Assembly: GCF_046546515.1 (NCBI RefSeq)
Contig: NZ_JBKHKJ010000029.1
Location: 3,086-67,085, forward strand
Direction: 5' to 3'
Length of the DNA: 64,000 nt
Origin: Parasediminibacterium sp046546515
Lineage (GTDB): Bacteria; Bacteroidota; Bacteroidia; Chitinophagales; Chitinophagaceae
This document shows positions 34,817 to 43,775 of the stretch, one piece after another (the stretch's first letter is position 1; every line of letters starts with the position of its first letter). A program made the position numbers and the translations under genes. The notes under the pieces were generated by a model, which was given only the letters and a program-made list of their open reading frames with translations, was not told the DNA's origin and ran no database searches.

Positions 34817-35668
34817 ATGGACAAAATCCCCTCAATATCTGGATTGAATGACATTGCCGTATATATCCCATTGTACAATAGTGCCGATTGGTGCAAGGGA
34901 TTTATGCCCCTGCCAGGGATTAATTATTATGCGTCTGACAATGCCTCGACCGATGGCTCTGGCGATATTTTAGCAAAAAAAGGGGTTACTGTTATCCGGC
35001 ATCAGCAAAGCGTTGGGCGGGTAGGCAACTGGGAATTTTGCATCAATCATTTTATTGGCACTGGGTATAGTTGGTTTAAATGGCTTTTTGCTGGGGACGA
35101 GCTTTTTGAAGGATGGGAAATTGCTGTGCTTGAGGCTGCCAACGATTACCCAGAAGCTAAATTGATTATAGCAGAGTTTGATATAGATATAAATGGAACT
35201 AATTTCAATTGGGAAATGTTTGATAAAACCCAAGTTGTACAGCCTGCAGATGCAATGAAAAAAGCTAGCTATATCAATTGGTTTGGCTCGCCTATATCTA
35301 CGATTATACACAGGGACGCATTGTTGAAACACAATCGATTTAGCGATTTAGATTGGGCTGCGGATATGGTTTTTTGCGTAAATATTGCTTCTAGCTTCCC
35401 AACTTTATATTTAAAAAAGAAAATCGGCGCTTTCCATAGCAAGTATAGAAATTATTATACTGCCCATGTTTCCTCTCCGTTTTCGTTTATGGAAGAAGCA
35501 ATTACTTATAACAAAGCATTAAAGTTGTATGGTCAATTGACAAAAGACAATGAATTTTGTGATAAGCGAAGGTTGGAAATTAGCAATGAGTTATTATACA
35601 GAATGAATCCAGTTCCTCATGTTGCAATTAAAGAAAGTTTTCTCAAAAAGATATTCAAAAAGTTATAG
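34817..35668 (+). CDS. GT2-like glycosyltransferase (GT-A fold)
   Basis: A 283-residue protein with the GT2 opening DIAVYIPLYNSADW, then YYASDNASTDGS near 38-50 for nucleotide binding. The usual DxD is replaced by LFAGDELFEG near 90-98, as in some divergent family members. The C-terminal part is basic and may contact the membrane surface. An 87-bp gap precedes it, longer than most here. Confidence 0.7.
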   Translation: MDKIPSISGLNDIAVYIPLYNSADWCKGFMPLPGINYYASDNASTDGSGDILAKKGVTVIRHQQSVGRVGNWEFCINHFIGTGYSWFKWLFAGDELFEGWEIAVLEAANDYPEAKLIIAEFDIDINGTNFNWEMFDKTQVVQPADAMKKASYINWFGSPISTIIHRDALLKHNRFSDLDWAADMVFCVNIASSFPTLYLKKKIGAFHSKYRNYYTAHVSSPFSFMEEAITYNKALKLYGQLTKDNEFCDKRRLEISNELLYRMNPVPHVAIKESFLKKIFKKL

Positions 35669-35775
35669 GTATTTTAAAAAATGGCAATACGGATTATTAA
35701 ATTTAATGCTTAGAACTAATTATATTTTTGAACATTATTTAGAATTAGCTTTTTGTAAATGCAATTAGCATCTAT

Positions 35776-36834
35776 ATGATTTCCAACAAAATTGTTTCAA
35801 TACAAATACTTAGGGCAATTGCTTGCTTATCAGTTTTATATGTCCATTTTTATGTTGATTTCCCAGTTACGGGCCATATATTTTGTGGGGCAATAGGTGT
35901 TGACTTATTTTTTGTTATCTCTGGGTATATTATTGCTTCTAGTATTGATAAATATGTTTTTGAAAGTAATAGGGGACTTTCTTTTTTAATAAATAGATTC
36001 AGTAGGGTGGCTCCTTACTATTACCTTTTAACCTTCTTGTTTGCATGTTTTTTATACATATTCCACAAGCATATCAGTACTGTTCGCCTAATAAAAAGCT
36101 TACTGTTTCTGCCCCAGCGTGAAGACCCTATTTTGTTTTTAGGATGGTCTTTAAATCATGAGGTTTTTTTTTACGCAGTTATTGGTTGTTTTCTATTGTT
36201 ATTTAAGAAAATAAAAGCAAAATATGCTGGTTTGGGTTTTATGGCAACAATATTTTGTATTTATCTAATTCCTAGCAAAAATTACTTGATATTATTTTTT
36301 CAATCCAACTTAAACCTGATTTTTTTATTTGGCTATTTTGGATACGTTTATAAAGGGTTGTTACAAAAATATTTCAACCACTACATAATATTAGTTTTAT
36401 CAATTTCTTCTTTTTTTATAATTCCATTTTTTACTACAGATTTTCCAGTTGTACAGGGCCAAACGTCTATAACACCTACTTGGGTTTATTCAAGGGAATG
36501 GATTTATATATGTAAATATTCATTTTTTTTGCCAAGGTGCATTGCGTGGGGGCTGCCTAGTTTTGCCCTTTTAATGTCATTGGTTGCTCAAGAAGCTACT
36601 TTAAAACAATTCTCAAATTCGGTGTTGGTTAAAATTGGGGATTATTCTTATAGTGTCTATTTGTTAGAGGCTTTTTTATGGTTAATTAAATTTGTGAAAG
36701 GCATACCTACAACTCTTTTGTATTCATCTGGTTTATGTGTTATTGTGTTATTGATTTCTTATTATATGTTTAAGGTTGAGACTTTTTTAGGGAAGTCATT
36801 TAAGAATTATTTGCTGAAAATTGTAATTAAATAA
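35776..36834 (+). CDS. Acyltransferase 3 family membrane protein
   Basis: A 352-residue polytopic protein of the OafA/NodX type that O-acylates sugars from a cytosolic acyl donor. The motif ILRAIACLSVLYVHFYV places the conserved His at 24, and FLGWSLNHEVFFY near 122-134 is the second family hallmark. About ten hydrophobic segments are visible, with no SGNH domain at the C-terminus. The base composition is more A/T-rich than its neighbours. One of three such enzymes in the cluster. Confidence 0.88.
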   Translation: MISNKIVSIQILRAIACLSVLYVHFYVDFPVTGHIFCGAIGVDLFFVISGYIIASSIDKYVFESNRGLSFLINRFSRVAPYYYLLTFLFACFLYIFHKHISTVRLIKSLLFLPQREDPILFLGWSLNHEVFFYAVIGCFLLLFKKIKAKYAGLGFMATIFCIYLIPSKNYLILFFQSNLNLIFLFGYFGYVYKGLLQKYFNHYIILVLSISSFFIIPFFTTDFPVVQGQTSITPTWVYSREWIYICKYSFFLPRCIAWGLPSFALLMSLVAQEATLKQFSNSVLVKIGDYSYSVYLLEAFLWLIKFVKGIPTTLLYSSGLCVIVLLISYYMFKVETFLGKSFKNYLLKIVIK

Positions 36835-36843
36835 AATACACAA

Positions 36844-37470
36844 TTGGAAATAATTAGCCATAGGGGTTACTGGAAAACAATAGCGGAAAAAAACCAGCCC
36901 GTTGCCTTTGAAAGGTCTTTCTCTTTAGGTTTTGGTACGGAAACCGATTTTAGGGATTATTTGGGAGAAGTAGTAATAGCCCATGATATTGCCACGCCAT
37001 TAAATATTACCGCACAGCAATGTTTTGGTATATATAACCAGCATATTTGCAAAAGGATATTAGCATTAAACATAAAAGCAGATGGCTTGCAGCAAAAGCT
37101 AAAAAGCTTGTTGGAGGAGTATAGCATAGAAAATTATTTTGTTTTTGACATGTCCATACCAGACACCATAGGCTATATGAAAAAAGGCATAAAATTTTTT
37201 AGCCGCCAAAGCGAATATGAGCCTATTCCTGCTTTTTATAAAGAATGCGATGGTATATGGCTGGATGCTTTTATAGATACTTGGTATGATATGGGATTAA
37301 TTAAAGAGCATATCGAAAATTGCAAAAAAGTAGCAATAGTATCTCCTGACTTGCATAATAGGGATGTATTTTCTTTGTGGGAAAAACTTAAAGAAGCCGA
37401 AATAGATAAGCTTGATGGGGTTATTTTGTGTACGGATATTCCTGAAAAAGCAAAAGCATATTTTAAATAG
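36844..37470 (+). CDS. Glycerophosphodiester phosphodiesterase-like protein
   Basis: A 208-residue, short TIM-barrel protein. The active-site pattern of GDPD enzymes is visible: ISHRGYW (His6, Arg7), ETDFRD (Glu33, Asp35) and VIAHD (His47). Typical GDPDs are about 240 residues, so the barrel is compact. TTG 36844 is the only start that includes the HRG motif. It begins a run of five small enzymes ending at 39895 and is 2 nt from the HAD gene. A role on a phosphodiester-linked or phosphorylated sugar substituent is inference. Confidence 0.78.
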   Translation: MEIISHRGYWKTIAEKNQPVAFERSFSLGFGTETDFRDYLGEVVIAHDIATPLNITAQQCFGIYNQHICKRILALNIKADGLQQKLKSLLEEYSIENYFVFDMSIPDTIGYMKKGIKFFSRQSEYEPIPAFYKECDGIWLDAFIDTWYDMGLIKEHIENCKKVAIVSPDLHNRDVFSLWEKLKEAEIDKLDGVILCTDIPEKAKAYFK

Positions 37471-37472
37471 CA

Positions 37473-38105
37473 ATGGAAAAAAAAATCAAAGCAGTAATAT
37501 TCGATATGGATGGCGTGCTGATAGATGCCAGGGACTGGCATTATGAGTCGCTAAACAAAGCACTGGGTTTGTTTGGTGCAGAGATAAGCAGATACGACCA
37601 TTTAGTTACTTTTGATGGCTTGCCTACAAGTAAAAAGCTTGAAATGCTGAGCCTAGAAGGGGGCTTCCCCAAAAAACTGCACGGCTTTGTAAATGAATTG
37701 AAGCAGCAATATACCATGGATATTATTTATGCCAAGTGCAAGCCAGTATTCCAGCATCAATATGCGTTGTCTAAATTAAAAAACGAGGGTTACCAGATGG
37801 CGGTATGTTCCAATTCTGTGAGGAACACCGTAGGGGTAATGATGGAAAAAGCTGGGTTGATGAATTACCTTGATTTTTTTATATCTAACCAAGACGTAAA
37901 AAAAGGCAAGCCAGACCCAGAAATGTATATTACAGCAATGAGCAGGATGGAGTTGCTGCCGGAAGAGTGCCTGATAGTAGAGGACAATGAAAATGGCGTA
38001 AAAGCAGCGTTGGCCTCGGGTGCGCACCTAATGAAAGTAGAAAACCCAGATGACGTGCATTATTTCAATATTAAAAACCGGATTGTAGAAATAGAAAATG
38101 ATTAA
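37473..38105 (+). CDS. HAD-superfamily hydrolase (beta-phosphoglucomutase-like)
   Basis: A 210-residue HAD-IA enzyme. Motif I is FDMDGVLID with Asp11 and Asp13, motif II is VCSNS, the Lys of motif III is in KKGKPDP, and motif IV is ECLIVEDNENGV. All catalytic residues are intact. It overlaps the next gene by 8 nt (ATGATTAA), so translation is coupled. Likely a sugar phosphate phosphatase or mutase supplying the nucleotidyltransferases that follow. Confidence 0.88.
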   Translation: MEKKIKAVIFDMDGVLIDARDWHYESLNKALGLFGAEISRYDHLVTFDGLPTSKKLEMLSLEGGFPKKLHGFVNELKQQYTMDIIYAKCKPVFQHQYALSKLKNEGYQMAVCSNSVRNTVGVMMEKAGLMNYLDFFISNQDVKKGKPDPEMYITAMSRMELLPEECLIVEDNENGVKAALASGAHLMKVENPDDVHYFNIKNRIVEIEND

Positions 38106-38826
38106 AATTATCATCCCCTTGGCCGGGCCATCGGAGTTGTTTAGCAATGCCGGCTATTTTTACCCCAAGCCACTAATAGAAATTAATGGCAAAACGATGA
38201 TTGAGATTGTACTGGAAAACCCCAGCAAGCTTGCAATGCCGCATCAATTTATTTTTATAATAAAGGAAGAAGATGCTATTAAGTTCCATATTGACAATAC
38301 GTTGAAACTATTGAGCACAGGTGGAGAAATTGTAAAACTAAAAAAACCTGCGAAAGGTGGATTATGCAGCTCGTTAATGGCTATTGATAAAATAGAGGAT
38401 AATGATAGCATCCTAATACTCAATGGCGACCAGGTTATTGATATTGATTTTAACGTAGTGAATACTTTTTGGCAAAATGAACAAGCTGAAGCAGGGTTGA
38501 TAACGTTTAATGCGGTACACCCGCGTTGGTCCTACGCTAGAATTGAGGAAAACCAAGTAGTGCAAACTGCAGAGAAAAACCCTATTAGCAACCATGCTAT
38601 TGCAGGTTATTATTTTTTTAAAAAAGCAAAGGATTTTTTAGCAGCAGCATATGAATCTATCAAGAACGATGTACAACTAGACGGCAATTTTTTTATTTCC
38701 CCAGTTATTAACCAGTATGTTTTGCAGAATAAAAAAGTAAAATCCTATCCTATACCTACGGATGCATACCACTCTTTTTATTCGCCCCAAATGGTTACTG
38801 AATACGAAAGGAATAAAAAATTATAA
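38098..38826 (+). CDS. Nucleotidyltransferase, sugar-1-phosphate type (first of pair)
   Basis: A 242-residue protein of the NTP_transferase fold opening MIKIIIPLAGPSELFSNAGY, then PKPLIEINGKTMIEIVL, with ILNGDQVID as metal-binding segment. The glycine-rich loop is altered to GPSELFSN from the usual GxGxR, so its substrate may be unusual or it may be inactive as a transferase. It has the same length as, and shares the motif order with, the gene at 39167, suggesting an old duplication. Confidence 0.78.
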   Translation: MIKIIIPLAGPSELFSNAGYFYPKPLIEINGKTMIEIVLENPSKLAMPHQFIFIIKEEDAIKFHIDNTLKLLSTGGEIVKLKKPAKGGLCSSLMAIDKIEDNDSILILNGDQVIDIDFNVVNTFWQNEQAEAGLITFNAVHPRWSYARIEENQVVQTAEKNPISNHAIAGYYFFKKAKDFLAAAYESIKNDVQLDGNFFISPVINQYVLQNKKVKSYPIPTDAYHSFYSPQMVTEYERNKKL

Positions 38827-38846
38827 TATTAAAAATTACAACCTGT

Positions 38847-39170
38847 ATGGAAGTATATAAACTAGAGGATATGGTAAAAGGGTGGTTCATTGGAAATTTC
38901 CAACCAACACTTTTAAATACTAATGATGTAGAAGTAGGCGTGAAAAAATACAAGGCCGGCGATGCGGAAGGCTACCATCACCATAAAATAGCTACTGAAT
39001 TCACTGTTATTTTAAATGGCGAGGTAGAAATGAGTGGAAAAACGTATAATGATGGGGATATAATTGTGATAAAACCAGGGGTATCTACAAATTTCACGGC
39101 AATAACAGATGTAACTACAGTAGTAGTAAAATTACCAGGTGCCAATAATGATAAATATATAGACAAATGA
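38847..39170 (+). CDS. Small cupin-domain protein
   Basis: A 107-residue single cupin with EGYHHHKIATEF and NGEVEMSGKTYNDGD as the two cupin motifs; the three consecutive His residues and Glu are candidate metal ligands. Sandwiched between the two nucleotidyltransferases and overlapping the second by 4 nt (ATGA). It may act as a sugar isomerase or epimerase, or stabilise its neighbours; neither is proven. Confidence 0.8.
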   Translation: MEVYKLEDMVKGWFIGNFQPTLLNTNDVEVGVKKYKAGDAEGYHHHKIATEFTVILNGEVEMSGKTYNDGDIIVIKPGVSTNFTAITDVTTVVVKLPGANNDKYIDK

Positions 39171-39895
39171 TAAACATTGTAATTCCGATGGCTGGCGAAG
39201 GCAGCCGTTTTGTAAAAGAAGGGTTTGAAAAACCAAAACCATTTATAGATGTTGATGGCCTGCCCATGATAGAAAGGGTAATGGAAAATGTAAATTGCAA
39301 GGATGCAAAATTTATCCTGATAGGCAGGAAGGCACATTTAGCAAAGGAGCATGAGCTGGTAAAACAAATAAGCGAAAAATACAACGCTACTTTTATTGGG
39401 ATAGATAAATTGACAGAGGGCACGGCTTGCACAGTTTTGTTTGCAAGGGAGTATATTAACAATGATGCCCCGCTATTGATAGCAAATTCTGACCAATTGA
39501 TAGATATTTCTATACAAGCCTTTGTGGACGATTGTGCTAAAAGAAAATTAGATGGCTCTATTTTAACTTTTACCGACCATGAACTGAACCCAAAATGGTC
39601 TTTTGCCAAAATAGATGAGGATAATTTGGTTACAGAGGTACAGGAAAAGAAAGCCATATCACAGTATGCAACGGTAGGGATTTACTTATTTAGTACAGGG
39701 AAAAGTTTTGTGGATGCAACCATAGACATGATTATTAATAACGATAGGGTGAATAATGAATTTTATACCTGCCCTGTATATAATTATGCGATAAAAAATG
39801 CAGCTAGAATAGGTATCTATAATATGGAGTTTGAGCAAATGCATGGCTTAGGTACACCAGAAGACTTGGAAATATTTTTGAGTAATAAAAAATAA
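39167..39895 (+). CDS. Nucleotidyltransferase, sugar-1-phosphate type (second of pair)
   Basis: A 242-residue NTP_transferase with a canonical loop: IVIPMAGEGSRFVKEGFEKPKP, given here only as its first part MAGEGSRF and KPKPFIDV, then NSDQLIDI as metal-binding segment. Unlike the first member the GxGxR loop is intact, so this is the more likely active enzyme. ATGA overlap with the cupin gene implies coupled translation. Confidence 0.85.
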   Translation: MINIVIPMAGEGSRFVKEGFEKPKPFIDVDGLPMIERVMENVNCKDAKFILIGRKAHLAKEHELVKQISEKYNATFIGIDKLTEGTACTVLFAREYINNDAPLLIANSDQLIDISIQAFVDDCAKRKLDGSILTFTDHELNPKWSFAKIDEDNLVTEVQEKKAISQYATVGIYLFSTGKSFVDATIDMIINNDRVNNEFYTCPVYNYAIKNAARIGIYNMEFEQMHGLGTPEDLEIFLSNKK

Positions 39896-39912
39896 GCGCA
39901 GATAAAACACAA

Positions 39913-40866
39913 ATGTCAGTTCCAACTGTTTCTATCATAATGCCAGCCTACAATGCTGAAAAATATATTGCAGAATCTATTCAGTCGGCTAGGGAGCAAA
40001 CTTTTGATGATTGGGAGTTGATTGTTGTGGATGATGGTTCTACAGATACTACTGCTAAAATTGTAAAAGAAGCGGCAATAAAAGACGATAGGATAGTATA
40101 TATATATAAAGAAAATAAGAAGCTGCCGGCTGCTCGCAATACATGCATTAGGAATTCTAAAGGCGATTTTATTGCTTTTTTAGACGCAGACGATTTGTGG
40201 ATGCCTGAAAAATTGCAAAAACAGGTTTCAATATTCGAAGAGCAAAAAGTAGATATTGTTTTTACCAATGGGTTTATTTTGCAGGAAGAAACACAAGCTT
40301 TGATAGATTACCCTACTAAACCTGGTTTTTATGGGCCAAAGGAAATGTACGGCTTGCAATATTTTGGAAACTATATACCAGTATTGTCGGTACTTATAAA
40401 AAAAGAGTTGATAGTTGCCATTGGGGAACAAGACGAATCTTTAATATATGGCTGTGAAGATTGGGATTATTGGTTGAGGGCAGCAAGGATTGGTGCTACA
40501 TTTTATGGTATGCCTGAAAAATTATTTAAATATAGGGTGCATGAGGGTGGTATGTCTAGAAAGAGAACCGTAATGCAATTGGCTGAGTTTACTGCCTTGT
40601 ATAAAAATATTGATTATCGCTTTTTAAGCAAAGGAAATATATATATAAGGCTTGCAGGCTTAATGGAACAGAACGCCCCGGCCTTGCTAGCAGAGGGTAA
40701 AAATGAGTTGGCTGCTCAAGAAATATGGAGTGTGTTGAAACTTAGGTTTAGCATGAGATATTGGATGGTATATTTAATAGCAAAGCTAAATATAAAGCCT
40801 TTGTTTAAGCATGTAAACTATTTTTTTCATTATGGTAGCATTCTATTAAAGGCTAGGAAAAGCTAA
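39913..40866 (+). CDS. GT2 family glycosyltransferase
   Basis: A 317-residue enzyme with VSIIMPAYNAEKYI at the start, VVDDGSTDTT near 40 and FLDADDLWMPEKL near 92-104 as the DxD region. The C-terminal 60 residues are basic and amphipathic, likely membrane-associated. It should add one sugar of the repeat from a nucleotide donor. Follows the nucleotidyltransferase by 17 nt. Confidence 0.9.
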   Translation: MSVPTVSIIMPAYNAEKYIAESIQSAREQTFDDWELIVVDDGSTDTTAKIVKEAAIKDDRIVYIYKENKKLPAARNTCIRNSKGDFIAFLDADDLWMPEKLQKQVSIFEEQKVDIVFTNGFILQEETQALIDYPTKPGFYGPKEMYGLQYFGNYIPVLSVLIKKELIVAIGEQDESLIYGCEDWDYWLRAARIGATFYGMPEKLFKYRVHEGGMSRKRTVMQLAEFTALYKNIDYRFLSKGNIYIRLAGLMEQNAPALLAEGKNELAAQEIWSVLKLRFSMRYWMVYLIAKLNIKPLFKHVNYFFHYGSILLKARKS

Positions 40867-40873
40867 TTAATAT

Positions 40874-41452
40874 ATGTATAACTGGATTGAAAGAAAGCTT
40901 GTATTTCCTATATATTTCCGTTACTTAATTTGGCATAGTAGCTTTAAAAAAAGGTATTGGGCATATAGGTACAAGCAACTGTACAACGTGCATTCGTCGG
41001 TAGTATTTGGAAAATATACAGAAATACAGTTTGAATCAAACAGAGCAAAGCTGGAAATTGCAGAAAAAGTAGAGTTCAGGAAATACTGCCATCTTTTATT
41101 GCACATGAATGGCAATTTAAAAATAGGTAAGGGAGTTTTTTTTAATAATTATTGCTCTATCAGTTGTTTAGGTAAAATAGAAATAGGTGAAAATACAATA
41201 ATAGGCGAAGCCGTTAGAATATACGACCATAACCATAAATACCATTACTTGGATGGAAAATTGAATGTGGAAAAAGAGTGTTTTACAATTGGTACAATTA
41301 CAATTGGCAAAAATTGCTGGATAGGCAGCAATGTTACCATCCTTAACAATGTGGAAATTGGCGACAATGTAATAATTGGGGCTGGCTGTATAATTTACAA
41401 ATCAGTAGCATCCAATTCAATTGTTAAAAGCAAGGTTGAACTAGTTACATAA
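40874..41452 (+). CDS. Left-handed beta-helix acyltransferase (hexapeptide repeat)
   Basis: A 192-residue acetyltransferase of the WbbJ/CatB type. Hexapeptide repeats run from about 65 to 185 (IEIGENTIIG, ITIGKNCWIGSNVTILNNVEIGDNVIIGAG, shown as fragments), with the catalytic-type His in YDHNHKYHY near 117-124. Soluble, acetyl-CoA-dependent, probably O-acetylating a sugar before export. It sits 7 nt after one glycosyltransferase and 5 nt before the next. Confidence 0.88.
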   Translation: MYNWIERKLVFPIYFRYLIWHSSFKKRYWAYRYKQLYNVHSSVVFGKYTEIQFESNRAKLEIAEKVEFRKYCHLLLHMNGNLKIGKGVFFNNYCSISCLGKIEIGENTIIGEAVRIYDHNHKYHYLDGKLNVEKECFTIGTITIGKNCWIGSNVTILNNVEIGDNVIIGAGCIIYKSVASNSIVKSKVELVT

Positions 41453-41457
41453 ACTGT

Positions 41458-42582
41458 ATGAAAAAAATTCTTTTTATTTCTACTAACGATTGGATGCCTT
41501 GGGGTGGGAGCGAGGTTTTGTGGCATAAAACAGCATTGCTGCTAAAAGAAAGAGGCTACCAAATTTATATATCTGTGAAGTTTTGGGATACGATGCCAGA
41601 ACATATAGCTTCTCTACAGGCAGCTGGATGCATTATTGATTTCAGGAAACAATCAAAACCTGCTCGTTTCCATACTAGAATATATAGAAAATTGATGGGT
41701 ATCCAAAAAACAACTTTCAATTTGCTAGATAAAGTAAGCCCAGATTTAGTAATTATTAATCAAGGAAGCATATATGATGGGCTAGACTGGGGCAAGGCTT
41801 GCTTGGAGAAGGGAATTAAGTATGCGTTTATTGTACAATTGGTAAATCAGTTATCAGTTTGGAACGATGCTTTTGTAAATCATCTAAATAATATATTTTC
41901 AAAAGCAATAATTATTTTCTTTGTTTCAAAACAAAATATAGAATTGCTTGAATCTATTATTGCCTCAAAAGTTACAAATGCAACAGTTATCCGCAACCCA
42001 TGTAAGGAAAATAATGTAATTCCCTATATCGATGGCAAAGCAATATTTAATATAGCTTTTGTAGCAAGTATTAATTCTTTCCACAAAGGGCATGATATGC
42101 TATTTGAAGTGCTAAACAACCAAAAATGGAAAGAACGAAATTTACGTATAAATTTGTATGGGAAAGGGCCTAATGAACAAACATTAAAAAGATTAAAGGA
42201 AAAGTATCAATTAGATAATGTTTTTTTTGCTGGTTTTGAACAGGATATAGCCAAAATTTATAAACAGAACCATGCTTTTATGCTTTGTTCTAGGATGGAA
42301 GGTCAATCTCTGGCTTTGATTGAGGCCATGTATTGTGGAAGGGTGCCAATAGTAACCAATGTTGGAGGGGCAAAAGAATTAATAGATAATGGCATAGATG
42401 GTTTTATTGCCAAATCTCCTAATGTATATGAGATAGATAAAAATTTAGAAGAATCTTGGGGAAGGAGGCACGAATGGGAAGAAATGGGCAAAAATGCGGC
42501 TCAAAAAATAAGAGTCCTTATAAATGAAGACCCCGTGGAGCAATTTGCCAACACTATAATAAAACACTTAAATGCCATTTAA
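41458..42582 (+). CDS. GT4 family glycosyltransferase
   Basis: A 374-residue GT-B enzyme. The N-terminal acceptor domain begins MKKILFISTNDWMPWGGSEVL, shown here in part; the donor domain has NLYGKGPNEQTL near 230 and SRMEGQSLALIEAM near 278-291 with the two Glu of the E-x7-E motif. It overlaps the next GT4 gene by 11 nt. Confidence 0.9.
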   Translation: MKKILFISTNDWMPWGGSEVLWHKTALLLKERGYQIYISVKFWDTMPEHIASLQAAGCIIDFRKQSKPARFHTRIYRKLMGIQKTTFNLLDKVSPDLVIINQGSIYDGLDWGKACLEKGIKYAFIVQLVNQLSVWNDAFVNHLNNIFSKAIIIFFVSKQNIELLESIIASKVTNATVIRNPCKENNVIPYIDGKAIFNIAFVASINSFHKGHDMLFEVLNNQKWKERNLRINLYGKGPNEQTLKRLKEKYQLDNVFFAGFEQDIAKIYKQNHAFMLCSRMEGQSLALIEAMYCGRVPIVTNVGGAKELIDNGIDGFIAKSPNVYEIDKNLEESWGRRHEWEEMGKNAAQKIRVLINEDPVEQFANTIIKHLNAI

Positions 42583-43741
42583 AGTACTTTTTGTTTCACA
42601 CGATGCAAGCCGTACTGGCGCACCAATCGTTTTTTTGCATTTACTTAGATGGATTAAAGAAAACACAGATGCAGAAATTTCTATTTTATTAAAAAGTGGG
42701 GGAGATTTAGAGAAAGAATTTTCAAGTTTTGGAAAAAAATATGTTTTTTTTGATGCACCCCCCAAAAAAAATTTTTTTGAAAAATTTTTTGACAAGTTTT
42801 ATCTTAAATATAACAAACAGACTTTAAAGCAAACACAAATAATTAAAGATATAAGGGAACAAGATTTTGACTTGATTTATTGCAATACTGTTGATAGCCA
42901 TTTGATGGTCCCAATCTTAAAAAAACATACTCGCTGCCCTATTATTTCTCACATTCATGAAAATGAATATAGCATTAATTCCTTTTATTTAGATTCCATG
43001 TCGCCAGCAATATTGAAAAATATTAGCCATTTTATAGCTGTTTCGGAAAGTACACGAGAAAACCTTATAAACAATTTTAATATAAATCCTAATGATATTT
43101 CTTTGTTTTACCCATTTATACCCCAATCAAAAACGAAAAATCCTCAAATAGGCCCACAAATAATAAGAGATGAATTAGGGCTTACAAATGAGTTTATTGT
43201 TGGTGGCTCAGGATTGGGAAGTTGGAGGAAGGGGATAGATTTGTTTATACGCCTTGCTTTAGAGTTGAATAAAATCAACCCTTTAATAGAAGTAAAACTT
43301 ATTTGGGTTGGCTATATAGATAAGGCAGTGTTATATGGGTTTGAATATGAAAAAAAGAGGCTCGGTATCAATGGTAAAATAATTTTTACGGGAGTAAAAC
43401 CAAACCCATTAGATTATTTTCAACTTTTCGATGTATTTGCACTTACTTCTCGGGAAGACCCTTTTCCCTTGGTTTGCCTAGAGGCCGCATCCCTAGGAAA
43501 ACCAATTATTTGTTTTGAAAAGTCTGGTGGAATGGTTGAATTTGTAAATAAAGGTACAGGCTGGGCTTTACCATATGGAGATATAAGAGCAATGGCTGAA
43601 ACAATCTTACAACTTGAAAATAATAAGAGTGAAATTAATAAAAGAGGTGAAATGGCACAGCTAGCCGTTCGTGATTATGATGTTAACCTAATTGCGCCAA
43701 AAATTTTTGATTGTATAAAATCCATTGCATTGAATGGGTAG
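42572..43741 (+). CDS. GT4 family glycosyltransferase with homopolymer tracts
   Basis: A 389-residue GT-B enzyme starting FKVLFVSHDASRTGAPIVF, with the donor motif SREDPFPLVCLEAASLGKP near 291-309. The sequence around residues 54-75 is coded by a dense series of homopolymers (42733-42790), including six C and eight A in a row, an oddity discussed under findings. The frame is open through the tracts as given. Confidence 0.88.
   Translation: MPFKVLFVSHDASRTGAPIVFLHLLRWIKENTDAEISILLKSGGDLEKEFSSFGKKYVFFDAPPKKNFFEKFFDKFYLKYNKQTLKQTQIIKDIREQDFDLIYCNTVDSHLMVPILKKHTRCPIISHIHENEYSINSFYLDSMSPAILKNISHFIAVSESTRENLINNFNINPNDISLFYPFIPQSKTKNPQIGPQIIRDELGLTNEFIVGGSGLGSWRKGIDLFIRLALELNKINPLIEVKLIWVGYIDKAVLYGFEYEKKRLGINGKIIFTGVKPNPLDYFQLFDVFALTSREDPFPLVCLEAASLGKPIICFEKSGGMVEFVNKGTGWALPYGDIRAMAETILQLENNKSEINKRGEMAQLAVRDYDVNLIAPKIFDCIKSIALNG
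42733..42790 (+). repeat. Cluster of homopolymer tracts inside a glycosyltransferase gene
   Basis: Runs of A7, T8, C6, A8, T7, A5 and T6 fall within 58 nt of coding sequence. Any single-base slippage would truncate the protein at about residue 75. Confidence 0.85.
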
Positions 43742-43775
43742 GTATTAATAAAGCATTAAAATTAATTAAATATAG

